A stretch of 64,000 bases of DNA. Source: WHTK01 sp963711035 (lineage in GTDB: Bacteria > Chloroflexota > Dehalococcoidia > DSTF01 > WHTK01). This document shows positions 36,074 to 44,888 of the stretch, one piece after another. Location: positions 372,001-436,000 of the forward strand of contig CAVQCN010000003.1 of assembly GCA_963711035.1 (NCBI GenBank). Reading direction: 5' to 3'. Each line of letters begins with the position of its first letter. The first letter of the stretch is position 1. The notes below the pieces were generated by a model. The model did no database searches. It saw nothing but the letters and a program-made list of their open reading frames with translations, and was not told where the DNA came from. A program made the position numbers and the translations under genes.

Positions 36074-36673
36074 CTACCCGAGCGCTTCTTTCGTGCTCGG
36101 CGTCTGGCCGGCGCGGCGCGGGTCGATGCGCGTGGCGTTGCAGAGGGCGCGCCCCAGCGCTTTCGCCATCGCCTCGGCTTTGTGGTGGTCGTTGACGCCG
36201 GCGAGGATGCGCGCGTGCAGGTTGAAGCGGCCCTCGTCTGCCAGCGACTGCAGGAAGTGCTCGACGAGGTCGCAGGGCAGCTCGCCGACGCTGACGCCGG
36301 ACCACGAGACGCCGATCACGGCGTAGCCGCGGCCTGAGAGGTCGACGGCCACCTGCGCCAGAGCTTCGTCCAGCGGCACGAGCGCGTCGGCCATGCGCAC
36401 GATGCCGCGGCCGTCGCCGACCGCCGCGGCCAGCGACCGCCCCAGGGCAATGCCAACGTCTTCGGTCGTGTGGTGCGGGTCGATGTGCAGGTCGCCGGTG
36501 GCCTTGACGCTGATGTCAAAGATGCCGTGGCGCGCGATCTGCGAGACGATATGGTCGAGCATGCCGATGCCCGTCGAGATGTCGGCCTGGCCGCTGCCGT
36601 CCAGGTCCCAGGTGACCTCGACGCTGGTCTCGCGCGTCTCGCGTTTGTAGGTGCCGGTGCGTTCTGATGCCAT
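36074..36673 (-). CDS. hisB: Imidazoleglycerol-phosphate dehydratase
   Basis: Dehydrates imidazoleglycerol phosphate to imidazole acetol phosphate in histidine synthesis, using two manganese ions. The 199-residue protein has GIGMLDHIVSQIARHG, HHTTEDVGIALG at about 67-78 and the second metal motif NDHHKAEAMAKALGRAL near 165. It is a monofunctional enzyme without the phosphatase domain of enterobacterial HisB. It follows hisC by 51 bases as the last gene of hisGDCB. Confidence 0.95.
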   Translation of the reverse strand: MASERTGTYKRETRETSVEVTWDLDGSGQADISTGIGMLDHIVSQIARHGIFDISVKATGDLHIDPHHTTEDVGIALGRSLAAAVGDGRGIVRMADALVPLDEALAQVAVDLSGRGYAVIGVSWSGVSVGELPCDLVEHFLQSLADEGRFNLHARILAGVNDHHKAEAMAKALGRALCNATRIDPRRAGQTPSTKEALG

Positions 36674-36724
36674 AGTCGTACTAGAGTCGCCGTACGGGCG
36701 CGAAAACGCAATCGGTCATTTCGC

Positions 36725-37834
36725 CTAATACCCTGCCCTGACGCTGGCGACAGCCTCGCGCAGGGCGGCAAGCACACGGTCCGTCTGCTCGGGCCGGCCA
36801 ACGCTGAAGCGCAGGTGGTTCTGCAGTAGCGGCGTATCGAAGTAGCGCACCATGATGCCTCGATCCATCAGCGCCGTCTGCAGCCGCTTCGCCTCGACGC
36901 CGTCGATGCGGCAGAGGATGAAGTTAGCGCGTGACGGATACACCGTGAACCCGGTCAGCAGCGCCAGCCCCTCCGCCAGGCGCTCGCGCTCGGTCTGCAC
37001 CGCCGCGACGCGCTCCTGCAGCAGCGCCAGGTCTTCGAAGCTGGCCAGGGTCGCCACTTCGGCCGCGACGTTGATGCTGTAGGGCTGCTTGATGCGCATC
37101 GCGATCTCGGCGACGGCCGGATCGCAGATCATGTAGCCGATGCGCAGACCGGCGAGGCCTGCCCACTTGCTCAGCGTACGGATGATGATCAGGTTTGAGC
37201 GCTCTCGTACCAGGTTGACGTAGCTCTCACCGGCGTACTCGGCGTAAGCCTCGTCGACCACGACAGGCAGGCCGGTGGCGAGCAGCGCCTCCAGCTCCTG
37301 ACGAGTCAGCAGGTTGCCGGTCGGGTTGTTGGGTGAGACGGCGAAGATCAGGCGTGTGCCCTGCGCCGCATCGAGCGACGCCTCGATGTCCAGCGCGAAG
37401 TCCTCGCGGCGCGTGACGTGAACCGCCTCCTGGCCCAGCGTGCCGGCGAGGAAGGAGTACATGCCGAACGTGGGCGGGAAGTCGAGCAGCGCCTGTCCGG
37501 GGCCGACGAAGAGGCGGCAGCAGAGCTCGATGAGCTCATCGCTGCCCGCGCCGGGCACGATCCACTCGGGGCCGTAGCCAACATAACGGCCCACAACCTC
37601 CCGCAGCCGCATCTGCTCCGGATCGGGGTAGATGTGGTAGCTGCGGTAGGCCGCCAGCGCTTCGAGCGCCTTCGGGGCCGGACCGTAGGGGTTCTCGTTG
37701 GCGTCCAGCTTGTCGATGCGCTCTACCGACACACCCAGGCGCGAGGCGAGCGCCTCCGGCGGCTGAACGGGTACGTAGGGCGGCGCCGACAGTAGATGCG
37801 GCTGTACGAGATCGAGGAGACGGTCCGAGCTCAT
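36725..37834 (-). CDS. hisC: Histidinol-phosphate aminotransferase
   Basis: PLP-dependent class I/II aminotransferase that converts imidazole acetol phosphate to histidinol phosphate. The 369-residue protein has KLDANENPYGPAPKALEAL, VPGAGSDELIELCCRLF, SPNNPTGNLLT, DEAYAEYAGES and the PLP Lys in TLSKWAGLAGLRIGYM. Its ATG overlaps the hisD stop (ATGA), indicating coupling. Confidence 0.95.
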   Translation of the reverse strand: MSSDRLLDLVQPHLLSAPPYVPVQPPEALASRLGVSVERIDKLDANENPYGPAPKALEALAAYRSYHIYPDPEQMRLREVVGRYVGYGPEWIVPGAGSDELIELCCRLFVGPGQALLDFPPTFGMYSFLAGTLGQEAVHVTRREDFALDIEASLDAAQGTRLIFAVSPNNPTGNLLTRQELEALLATGLPVVVDEAYAEYAGESYVNLVRERSNLIIIRTLSKWAGLAGLRIGYMICDPAVAEIAMRIKQPYSINVAAEVATLASFEDLALLQERVAAVQTERERLAEGLALLTGFTVYPSRANFILCRIDGVEAKRLQTALMDRGIMVRYFDTPLLQNHLRFSVGRPEQTDRVLAALREAVASVRAGY

Positions 37835-39160
37835 TGCGGCAGGCGCTCTTCGATGGCGCGCGCGTGGCCGACGAAGCCCTCGGCGCGGGCGATGACGGCG
37901 CCGGCCGGGCCGAGGTCGAAGACGCCATCGGAGCTGAGGTCGATGACGGTGCTGAACTTGAGGAAGTCCTGCACGCTGAGCGGCGACGCGAAGCGCGCGG
38001 CGCCGCCCGTCGGCATGACGTGGCTGGGTCCCGCCGTGTAGTCGCCGATCGCTTCCGGCGACCCGTCGCCGATGAAGACGCCGCCGGCGTTGCGCACCAG
38101 GCCTGCCAAGCGGTGCGCGTCTTGCGCCAGGATGCAGAGGTGCTCGGGCGCGTACTCGCTGGCCAGCTCGACCGCCTCTTCGATGGTCGCGGCCACGACG
38201 GCTCCGCCACGATTGGCGAAGGCGGCACTGGCCACATTGCGTCGCGGCAGCACGGCAATGCGCTGCTCCAGCTCGGCGGCGACGTTGTCAGCCAGCTCCC
38301 GCGAGTTCGTTATGAAGATGGGCGAGGCGAGCTCGTCGTGCTCTGCCTGCGCCAGCAAGTCGGCGGCGCACAGCGCCGGGTCGGCCGTCTCGTCCGCCAC
38401 GACCACCGTCTCCGTGGGGCCGTAGAGCGAATCGATGCCCACATCGCCGAAGACGGCGCGCTTGGCCAGCGTCACAAAGATGTTGCCGGGTCCGCAGAAT
38501 CTTGTCGACGCGCGGGAAGCTCTCCGTGCCGTAGGCGAGCGCCGCGACGGCCTGGGCGCCGCTGGCCGCGAAGACGCGGTCGGCGCCGGCCATGGCGGCT
38601 GCTGCCAGCTTGACCGGCGGCACGACGCCGTCCGGCCCCGCCGGGCTGACCAGGACGAGGTTCTCGACGCCGGCGACCTTGGCCGGGATCAGCGTGTGCA
38701 AGACGGAGGACGGGTACACCGTCAAAGTGCCGGGGGCGTAGACGCCGACGTTGCGGATGGCGCGCACCTGCACGCCCAGGCCCTCGTCGACGTAGGAGGC
38801 GAGCACGCGGCGCATCTGCCCCTCGTGGTAGCGGCGCACGCGGCCGGCCGCGAACTCCAGCGCGTCGCGCAGCTGCGGCTCGATGGCGTCGACGGCGGCC
38901 TCGACCTCGGCGCGCGGGATCTCGAAGCGCGGGTACGGGAAGCCATCGAAGACCTCGCAGTAGCGGCGCACGGCCGCGTCACCCTCGCGACGCACATCGG
39001 CGATGATGCGCTGCACGCTCTGGCCAGCGGTAAGCTCCTCGCCAAAGACGGCCGCGGTCATCGAGCGGCCCGCTTCGCCCAGCTCAAGCTCGGATGCTGC
39101 GCCGCGGCGCAGGATGGTGCGTCGTGCTTCGTCGGCGCCGACGAAGATACGCAGCGTCAT
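37831..39160 (-). CDS. hisD: Histidinol dehydrogenase, interrupted by a single-base frameshift
   Basis: Oxidises histidinol to histidine in two NAD-dependent, zinc-assisted steps. The first frame (ATG 39160) runs through NVGVYAPGTLTVYPSSVL and FAASGAQAVAALAYGTE to VDKIL and then leaves the family. The next frame starts with GPGNIF-VTLAKRAVFGDVGID and continues LAQAEHDELASPIFI, SEYAPEHLC and DYTAGPSHVMPTGG to the stop. The break is at about 38495-38505, between VDKI and GPGN, and the span is 443 codons plus one base. The rest is fully conserved, so an extra base from sequencing is likely. It is 70 bases downstream of hisG. Confidence 0.9.
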
Positions 39161-39230
39161 AGCGCGCCGCCATCTCGAACGGCGCAGGCGCTGGTCGGAG
39201 CCGGGCCTGGTCGTAGCGCTGTGATAGGGC

Positions 39231-40106
39231 TTACTCGATGATCTTGTTCAACGGGTACTCGACGATACCGTGGGCGCCCGCCTTCTTCAGCCGGGGCACG
39301 ATCACGTGAACGAGGTCCTCGAGGACGATCGTCGTGACGTCCACCCACGCCGGGTCGGAGAGCGAGGCGACGGTGGGCTTGTCGAGGGCGGGCAGGATGG
39401 CGAGGACGCTGTCCAGATCGTCTCGCGCGACGTTCATCGAGAGCCAGACCTTGCCTTCGGCCGCGAGCGCGCCGCTGAGCATCAAGGCAACGTCCTCGAT
39501 CTTCTGACGTTTCCAGTCGTCCTGCATGGCCTGCGGGCTGGCAATGAGACGAGGCCTGCTCTCGATGACGGTGTCGATGATGCGGAGACCGTTGGCCCGC
39601 AGAGAGTTCCCGGTGACCGTCGCCTCCATGATCGCGTCGGCGAGGAGCGGAACTTTGACCTCCGTGGCGCCGTACGAGTACTCGACGAGGGCGTTGACGC
39701 CACGCGCTTCGAGAAACTCTCTTGTCAGCGACACCAGCTCCGTGGCAATCCTCTTGCCTTCGAGGTCGCGCACCTCGTGGACGGGGGAGTCATTCGGCAC
39801 ACAGAGCACCCAGCGCGTGAAGAAGCCGCTGGTCTTCGAGTTGACCTCGAGGATCTCGACTACGTTTGCTTTGGCCTCGCGAATGAGGTCCAGGCCCGTG
39901 AAGCCCGCGTCGATGAGGCCGTCCTGGATGTAGCGGGGCTGCTCTTGCGGCCTCACCAGCATGCACTCCATTTCGGGGTCGTCGACGCTGGGATGATAGG
40001 AACGGCTGGATACATTCATGTTGTAGCCGGCTTTGCGGAACAAGTCCACAGCCGCCTGCTGCAGGTTGCCGTTGGGAATGGCCAACCGGATCCGCCGGGA
40101 CTCCAC
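39231..40106 (-). CDS. hisG: ATP phosphoribosyltransferase (long form)
   Basis: First enzyme of histidine synthesis; joins ATP and PRPP. The protein of about 291 residues opens RIRLAIPNGNLQQAAVDLFRKAG (two segments: RIRLAIPNGNLQ and AAVDLFRKAG), has GLTGLDL-like DAGFTGLDLI, the PRPP region TELVSLTREFLEARG, EATVTGNSLRANGL and a C-terminal ACT-like regulatory domain (VWLSMNVARDDLDSVLAILP), which marks the hexameric, histidine-inhibited form that needs no HisZ. GTG 40106 follows GAGGAA; the upstream in-frame ATG at 40175 overlaps the -10 element and is rejected. First gene of hisGDCB. Confidence 0.92.
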   Translation of the reverse strand: MESRRIRLAIPNGNLQQAAVDLFRKAGYNMNVSSRSYHPSVDDPEMECMLVRPQEQPRYIQDGLIDAGFTGLDLIREAKANVVEILEVNSKTSGFFTRWVLCVPNDSPVHEVRDLEGKRIATELVSLTREFLEARGVNALVEYSYGATEVKVPLLADAIMEATVTGNSLRANGLRIIDTVIESRPRLIASPQAMQDDWKRQKIEDVALMLSGALAAEGKVWLSMNVARDDLDSVLAILPALDKPTVASLSDPAWVDVTTIVLEDLVHVIVPRLKKAGAHGIVEYPLNKIIE

Positions 40107-40122
40107 GATGCGTTCCTCGTAG

Positions 40123-40150
40123 AAAAAAGAGCGCCTGCCGAGTGGCAGGC
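40123..40150 (-). terminator. Terminator-like hairpin in the hisG leader
   Basis: On the minus strand GCCTGCC-ACTC-GGCAGGC (40133-40150) is followed by GCTCTTTTTT. It stands between a -10 element TACTAT (40174-40179) and the hisG start, so it can act as an attenuator. Upstream GGCAG copies could pair with CTGCC and compete with the hairpin. There is no leader peptide with His codons. Confidence 0.65.
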
Positions 40151-40218
40151 TGCCAGGGTACTGCCTTTCGCACATAGTACCGCAGCCCCTCAGGAGCGTC
40201 CAACTGAGGTGACGGTCC

Positions 40219-40323
40219 GTCGTTGCGGGGAGCGGCAGCGACGAAGCAATCCCGGGCTCGGCGGCGTTATCTCTCAGACGGAGCGTTGTCCGAGGGGAGA
40301 TTCTTCGCTCCGCTCAGAATGAC
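40219..40323. repeat. Dispersed inverted-repeat element, reverse orientation
   Basis: Starts GTCGTTGCGGGGAGCGGCAG and ends AGATTCTTCGCTCCGCTCAG-AATGAC, the reverse complement of the element at 34061. It fills most of the gap between hisG and purC. Confidence 0.65.
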
Positions 40324-40376
40324 AGCGCTGGTGGCGGCGGCCGGCCTTGCCCGACTGCACGATTGCGGCCGCCGCG

Positions 40377-41276
40377 CTAGAACCGCAGCAGCTCGCGGCC
40401 GGTGAGGCGCCGGTAGGCCTCGTGGTAGCGCTCGCTGGTCTTGAGGACGATGTCGTCGGGAAGGGTGGGCGGCGGCGGCTCGCGGTTCCAGCCTGAGTCG
40501 AGCAGCCAGTTGCGTACGAACTGCTTGTCGAAGCTGGGCTGTGATCGGCCCGTCTCGTACTGGTCGGCGGGCCAGAAGCGGGACGAGTCCGGCGTCAGCA
40601 TCTCGTCGATGATGATCGGCTCGCCGTCGACGATGCCGAACTCGAGTTTCGTGTCGGCGATGATGATGCCGCGCTCGCGGGCGTACTGCAGGGCGTACTT
40701 GTAGATCGCCAGCGTGCGGATACGGATGGCGTTGGCGACCTCGGCGCCGACGAGGTCGATCAGCTCATCCGAGCTCATGTTCGTGTCGTGGCCAACTTCT
40801 GCTTTCGTCGTCGGTGTGAACAGCGGCTCCGGGAACGCCTCCGATTCGACCATGCCGGCCGGCATGCGCAGGCCGCAGACGCGCCCCGTCTCCTGATACT
40901 CGGCCCATGCTGAGCCCGTGAGGTAGCCCCGCGCGATGCACTCCACGTCGAGGCGCTGTGCCTTGCGCACGATCGTGCTGCGGCCGAGCAGCTCCGGCGG
41001 CAGCGCGAAGGGGAGCTCGTCTGCCTCGGAGCCGTCGGCGAGGCGCAGGAAGTGATTCGGCACCACGTCCTCGGTGAGCTGGAACCAGAAGGCAGACATC
41101 TGGCTGAGCACGGCGCCCTTGTCCGGGATGCCGTTGGGCAGGATGGAATCGAAAGCGGAGATGCGGTCCGTGGCGACGATCAGCAGGCGGCCATCGCCGA
41201 GGTCGTACGTGTCGCGCACCTTGCCGCGGTATGTGCGGTCGGGCAGCTCGGTGTCAAGCAGGACTTGCGGGCTCAT
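40377..41276 (-). CDS. purC: Phosphoribosylaminoimidazole-succinocarboxamide synthase
   Basis: Joins CAIR and aspartate with ATP to SAICAR in purine synthesis. The 299-residue protein has YRGKVRDTYDLGDGRLLIVATDRISAFD (segments YRGKVRDTYDL and LLIVATDRISAFD), LGRSTIVRKAQRLDVECIARGYLTGS, the signature IADTKLEFGIVDGEPIIIDE and LTPDSSRFWPADQYETG. It is of the longer 300-residue type. Its start overlaps the end of the membrane protein gene by 23 bases. Confidence 0.95.
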   Translation of the reverse strand: MSPQVLLDTELPDRTYRGKVRDTYDLGDGRLLIVATDRISAFDSILPNGIPDKGAVLSQMSAFWFQLTEDVVPNHFLRLADGSEADELPFALPPELLGRSTIVRKAQRLDVECIARGYLTGSAWAEYQETGRVCGLRMPAGMVESEAFPEPLFTPTTKAEVGHDTNMSSDELIDLVGAEVANAIRIRTLAIYKYALQYARERGIIIADTKLEFGIVDGEPIIIDEMLTPDSSRFWPADQYETGRSQPSFDKQFVRNWLLDSGWNREPPPPTLPDDIVLKTSERYHEAYRRLTGRELLRF

Positions 41277-42066
41277 TGTCGGACACTGCTTTCTTTGCTT
41301 TGAGATCGTAGAACATCAGCGTCGCCGAGACGGCGAGGAACGAAAACGTCGCCAGGTTGGGCAGTGACGAGAACAGGATACCACCGATACCCGGTATCGC
41401 TGCCTGCAGGATGCCCGCCAGCAGGCTGGTCGGGATGCCGATGACGAGGCCTACCACCGCCGATCGGCCGAAGGTGCGCCACCAGTTGTCCTTGACCAGC
41501 GCTGCGCTGTAGGCGAGCGCATCGCGGCCCTTCTGACCGTCGATCATGATCGCCTGGATCAGGAACAGCCAGCAGATGCCGCGGTGGATGGCGAAGACGA
41601 TGCCCGCACCGATGATGATGGAGGCGAAAACGACGCCAACCCAGCCCAGCGTGACCACGAGAGCCAGCCCCGCGCCGAGACAGCCCAGCACGACGAACAT
41701 GATGATGGCGAGCGCCTTGAACTCCGCCAGCATGAGGTCCGCGAAGTGGTCCTGGGCGGCGTCGAGCGCGTCGCCGACCGAGGTCTCCTTGCGCTGGTCG
41801 AGCTGCAGCAGGCGAAAGCAGACACCGGCCGTCACCAGCTGCTCCGCCGCAAAGAGAAAGGGCAGGCCGCCGAGGAAGATGGCCTCAATCAGGACGGTGT
41901 TTTCCTGTCTCGGAAGCTGAGCAAGCAGCTGCGTCGCCAGGCTGACGAGCAGTGCCGGCGCCACGATCATGAAGAGCGAGGGCATGTCGCCGAAGAACAT
42001 GGCGAACGAGTCCTGGATCAGCTCGCCGAGCGGTCGCTGCCGGTTGAGCAGTGGGCGTGGATTCAT
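41254..42066 (-). CDS. Polytopic membrane protein of unknown function
   Basis: A 270-residue protein with about six hydrophobic segments (for example LFMIVAPALLVSLATQLLAQ, IIMFVVLGCLGAGLALVVTL, VVGLVIGIPTSLLAGILQAA). It resembles DUF975- or GPDPase-membrane-domain-like proteins in layout, but I cannot assign a family. It lies between purB and purC on the same strand, overlapping purC by 23 bases, so it is co-transcribed with purine genes without a clear functional link. Confidence 0.7.
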   Translation of the reverse strand: MNPRPLLNRQRPLGELIQDSFAMFFGDMPSLFMIVAPALLVSLATQLLAQLPRQENTVLIEAIFLGGLPFLFAAEQLVTAGVCFRLLQLDQRKETSVGDALDAAQDHFADLMLAEFKALAIIMFVVLGCLGAGLALVVTLGWVGVVFASIIIGAGIVFAIHRGICWLFLIQAIMIDGQKGRDALAYSAALVKDNWWRTFGRSAVVGLVIGIPTSLLAGILQAAIPGIGGILFSSLPNLATFSFLAVSATLMFYDLKAKKAVSDNEPASPA

Positions 42067-42127
42067 GTGCGAGTCTCCCTGCGGATTCTCGCAGATGCCG
42101 GCGGCCGGGGTCGAGGCGGGTTCGGGG

Positions 42128-43483
42128 TCAGGCTTCGAGGAGGCCGACGCGGGCGAAGCTCTTGTCGACCTCGCGGGTGAAGTAGCCGTAGTCGAAGAGG
42201 GCGTCGAGCTCGGCCGGCGTCAGCAGCTTCTGCACGGCGGACTGCTCGCCGATCGTCTCGCGGAAGGGGCGCCGCTCGGCCAGCGCCTGGTGGGCGGCGT
42301 ACTGGACAATGGGGTAGGCGGTCTGGCGCGCCATATCCTTCTCGACCAGCGTGAGCAGCACGCGCTGCGAGAAGACGACGCCGTGGGTCAGATTCATGTT
42401 CTCCAGCATGCGCTGCGGATAGACGACCAGCCCCCGCACGATGCCGGTGAACAGCGTCAGCATGTAATCCAGCGCCAGGCAGGAGTCCGGGATGATGACG
42501 CGCTCGACGGACGACTGGCTGATGTCCCGCTCGTGCCAGAGGGCGACATTCTCAAGGGCGGCGTTGGCGTTGGCGCGGAGGATACGGGCCAGGCCGCAGA
42601 TGCGCTCGCACTTCTCAGGGTTGCGCTTGTGCGGCATCGAGCTGGAGCCCTGCTGGTGCAGGCCGGAGGTCGAGCCGCCCTCGATGGGGCGCAGGTGCAG
42701 GTCCATGCCGCCGGTGCTGAACGGCTCCTCGGCTTCGCCGACCTCGGTGCGCTGCAGGTGACGGATCTCGGTGGCGAAGCGCTCCAGCGAGGCGCCGATC
42801 AGGGCCAGCGTCTGCAGGTAATGGGCGTGGCGGTCACGCGAGACGATCTGGGTGCTGACCTTGTCGACGCCGAGGCCGATGCGCTCGCAGACGCGCTCTT
42901 CCAGCTCCGGTGGCACCGTCGCGTGGCTACCCACCGGCCCGCTGAGCTTGCCAACGGCGATGTCTGCGCGCGCAGCTTCCAGGCGCTCCCGGCCGCGGCG
43001 CACCTCGTCGAGCCAATTGATCAGCTTGAGGCCGAAAGTGATGGGCTCGGCGTGCATGCCGTGCGTGCGGCCCATGCAGATCGTGTCCTTGTACTCGAGG
43101 GCACGAGAGGCGATCGCCGCGTCGAGCTGCTGCAGGTCTTCGGCGATAAGCTCGGCGGCCTCGACCATGCGCAGGGCGGTGGCCGGGTCCTCCGTGTCGT
43201 ACGAGGTGAGGCCGAGGTGCAGCCAGCGCTGCTCCTCGCCCAGGCTGTCGTTCACGGAGCGCAGGAATGCATTCATGTCGTGGTGCATCTCGCGCTCGTA
43301 GCGGTCAATGTCCTCGACACGGAAGGAGGCGTTGCGGGCGATCTTGTCGGCGTCCTCGCGCGGCACGGCTCCGAGGTCGGCCCAGGCCTGTACGGCCGCG
43401 ATCTCCACCTTGAGCCAGGAGGCGAACTTGTTCTCCTCCGACCAGATGCGGGCCATTTCGGGACGGGAATATCGGGATATCAC
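42128..43483 (-). CDS. purB: Adenylosuccinate lyase
   Basis: Removes fumarate from SAICAR and adenylosuccinate. The 451-residue protein has SRPEMARIWSEENKFASWLKVE at its start (two segments: RPEMARIWSEENKF and ASWLKVE), MGRTHGMHAEPITFG with the catalytic His, and the superfamily signature GSSSMPHKRNPEKCE near residue 280. It starts at GTG 43483 with TAGACT five bases upstream and no Shine-Dalgarno, suggesting a leaderless message. First gene of the purB, membrane protein, purC unit. Confidence 0.95.
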   Translation of the reverse strand: MISRYSRPEMARIWSEENKFASWLKVEIAAVQAWADLGAVPREDADKIARNASFRVEDIDRYEREMHHDMNAFLRSVNDSLGEEQRWLHLGLTSYDTEDPATALRMVEAAELIAEDLQQLDAAIASRALEYKDTICMGRTHGMHAEPITFGLKLINWLDEVRRGRERLEAARADIAVGKLSGPVGSHATVPPELEERVCERIGLGVDKVSTQIVSRDRHAHYLQTLALIGASLERFATEIRHLQRTEVGEAEEPFSTGGMDLHLRPIEGGSTSGLHQQGSSSMPHKRNPEKCERICGLARILRANANAALENVALWHERDISQSSVERVIIPDSCLALDYMLTLFTGIVRGLVVYPQRMLENMNLTHGVVFSQRVLLTLVEKDMARQTAYPIVQYAAHQALAERRPFRETIGEQSAVQKLLTPAELDALFDYGYFTREVDKSFARVGLLEA

Positions 43484-43580
43484 AGCTTAGTCTACTCCGG
43501 CGCTGAGGAGCCGAACAACGGCGGGACGACATCGGGCAACCGGGCAGTCCGGCAACGACGTCGCATCATCCGCCAGCGTT

Positions 43581-43652
43581 GTCATTCTGAGCGGAGCGAA
43601 GAATCTCCCTCGGTCACGGCTCGACCGACCGAGATGCCGCTTCTCGCATGAC
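43581..43652. repeat. Shortened copy of the dispersed inverted-repeat element
   Basis: GTCATTCTGAGCGGAGCGAA opens the element, and TTCTCGCATGAC closes it after only 72 bases, so the central part appears deleted. It lies directly beside a full copy. Confidence 0.65.
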
Positions 43653-43665
43653 GAAGGGCGGCGTT

Positions 43666-43766
43666 GTCATTCTGAGCGGAGCGAAGAATCTCCCCGGACG
43701 ACGCGCCGCCCGTGAGACGGCGGCCCCGACCGAGATTGCTTCGTCGCTATCGCTCCTCGCAAGGAC
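43666..43766. repeat. 101-bp dispersed inverted-repeat element
   Basis: Opens GTCATTCTGAGCGGAGCGAA and ends GAGATTGCTTCGTCGCTATC-GCTCCTCGCAAGGAC. It is in tandem with the shortened copy at 43581, in the gap between purB and the oxidoreductase gene. Confidence 0.7.
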
Positions 43767-43780
43767 GAAGGACGACGCTC

Positions 43781-44860
43781 CTACTCCTGCGCGATCGTCA
43801 CACGTCGCCCCGTCTTCGCCGACTCACGCACGGCATCGAGGATCTGCTGGTTGCGCCAGCCGTCGTAGAAGTTCGGCGCGCGTGACGTGCCGGTCTCGAT
43901 CCCCCTGAGGAAATCGCGCACCTGGAGGCGGAAAGGCGGCAGCCGCTCGTCGCGCTCGTCCACGATCGGACCCAGGCGGGCCGGCACCTCGAGGTCGTGG
44001 CGCTCGCTCTCGCCCGCCTTTGCGCCGCTGAGGCTGCCGTGGGCCGGAGGGTTGGGGCCGACCTGGGGTGCGAAGATCGTGCCCGCGTCGCCGTAGATTT
44101 CCACCGAGGCGGCGGAGGGGAAGAGGCCGGAGCGGCTGGAAATCATCTGGGCGGAGCCGCCCTTCACGAAGTTCAGCGTGAACGTGAAGGTGTCATCATC
44201 GAAGGCATCGACGGCCTCGTCCCGAGAAAGGTTCTGCGAGTAGTTCGAGAGCTCGCCGCTGACAGACTCGACCTCGCCGAACCAGTCGCGCAGGCAGTCG
44301 ATGTAGTGGGAGCCGAGCCCGAAGAGCATGCCGCCGCCGGGCACACCGCCCATCCGGCGAGGCGGCTGGTTCGGGTTGGGCGGCGGAAAGTTGAGAAGCA
44401 GCTTCATCAGGCAGAAGCGCAGGTTGCCGACGTACCCGGCGTCGATCAGCTCCTTGGCGGCGCTGCGGCCGGAGGAGTAGCGGAACTCGTGGGCGATGAC
44501 CGCCGTCAGGCCGCTTGCCTCCGCGGCGTCGTACATCTCGCGTGCCTCGGTCTCGTCCACGGCGAAGGGCTTCTCGCAGATGATGTGCTTCTTCGCGGCG
44601 ATCGCCTTCATCACCATCTCGTGATGGAGGTTGGCGGGCGTGACGATGCTGACGGCGTCGAGTCCGTCCAGCTTCAGCATCGCGTCGTAGTCGGTGAAGG
44701 TGTGCGGGATGTTGAACTTCTTCGCTGCTTCCTCGGCGCGCTCCGGCCGGCGCGTGCAAACGGCGACGACTTCGAGGCCCTCCGACTGAAATGCGGGGAT
44801 GTGGACGGTCGCGCCGAAGCCGACGCCGGCGACGCCGATCTTGAGGCTGTCGCGTGTCAT
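43781..44860 (-). CDS. Gfo/Idh/MocA family oxidoreductase
   Basis: A 359-residue NAD(P)-dependent sugar or inositol dehydrogenase-type protein. KIGVAGVGFGATVHIPAF is the nucleotide-binding loop, HHEMVMKAIAAKKHIICEKPFA carries the EKP catalytic Lys (segments AIAAKKHIICEKPFA), and GGGMLFGLGSHYIDCLRDWFG is the C-terminal domain motif with the catalytic His. ATG 44860 starts the conserved core and follows AGAAGGGA; the open frame further upstream overlaps the neighbouring gene and is rejected. Substrate unknown. Confidence 0.88.
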   Translation of the reverse strand: MTRDSLKIGVAGVGFGATVHIPAFQSEGLEVVAVCTRRPERAEEAAKKFNIPHTFTDYDAMLKLDGLDAVSIVTPANLHHEMVMKAIAAKKHIICEKPFAVDETEAREMYDAAEASGLTAVIAHEFRYSSGRSAAKELIDAGYVGNLRFCLMKLLLNFPPPNPNQPPRRMGGVPGGGMLFGLGSHYIDCLRDWFGEVESVSGELSNYSQNLSRDEAVDAFDDDTFTFTLNFVKGGSAQMISSRSGLFPSAASVEIYGDAGTIFAPQVGPNPPAHGSLSGAKAGESERHDLEVPARLGPIVDERDERLPPFRLQVRDFLRGIETGTSRAPNFYDGWRNQQILDAVRESAKTGRRVTIAQE

Positions 44861-44888
44861 GTTGCGGTCCCTTCTTGCTAGGAGTTGT

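Noticed and set aside
40107..40175. Extended hisG start at ATG 40175 as a leader or longer N-terminus
   Set aside because: The ATG overlaps the TACTAT element, the extra residues cross the terminator hairpin, and GTG 40106 has GAGGAA in front and fits the family.
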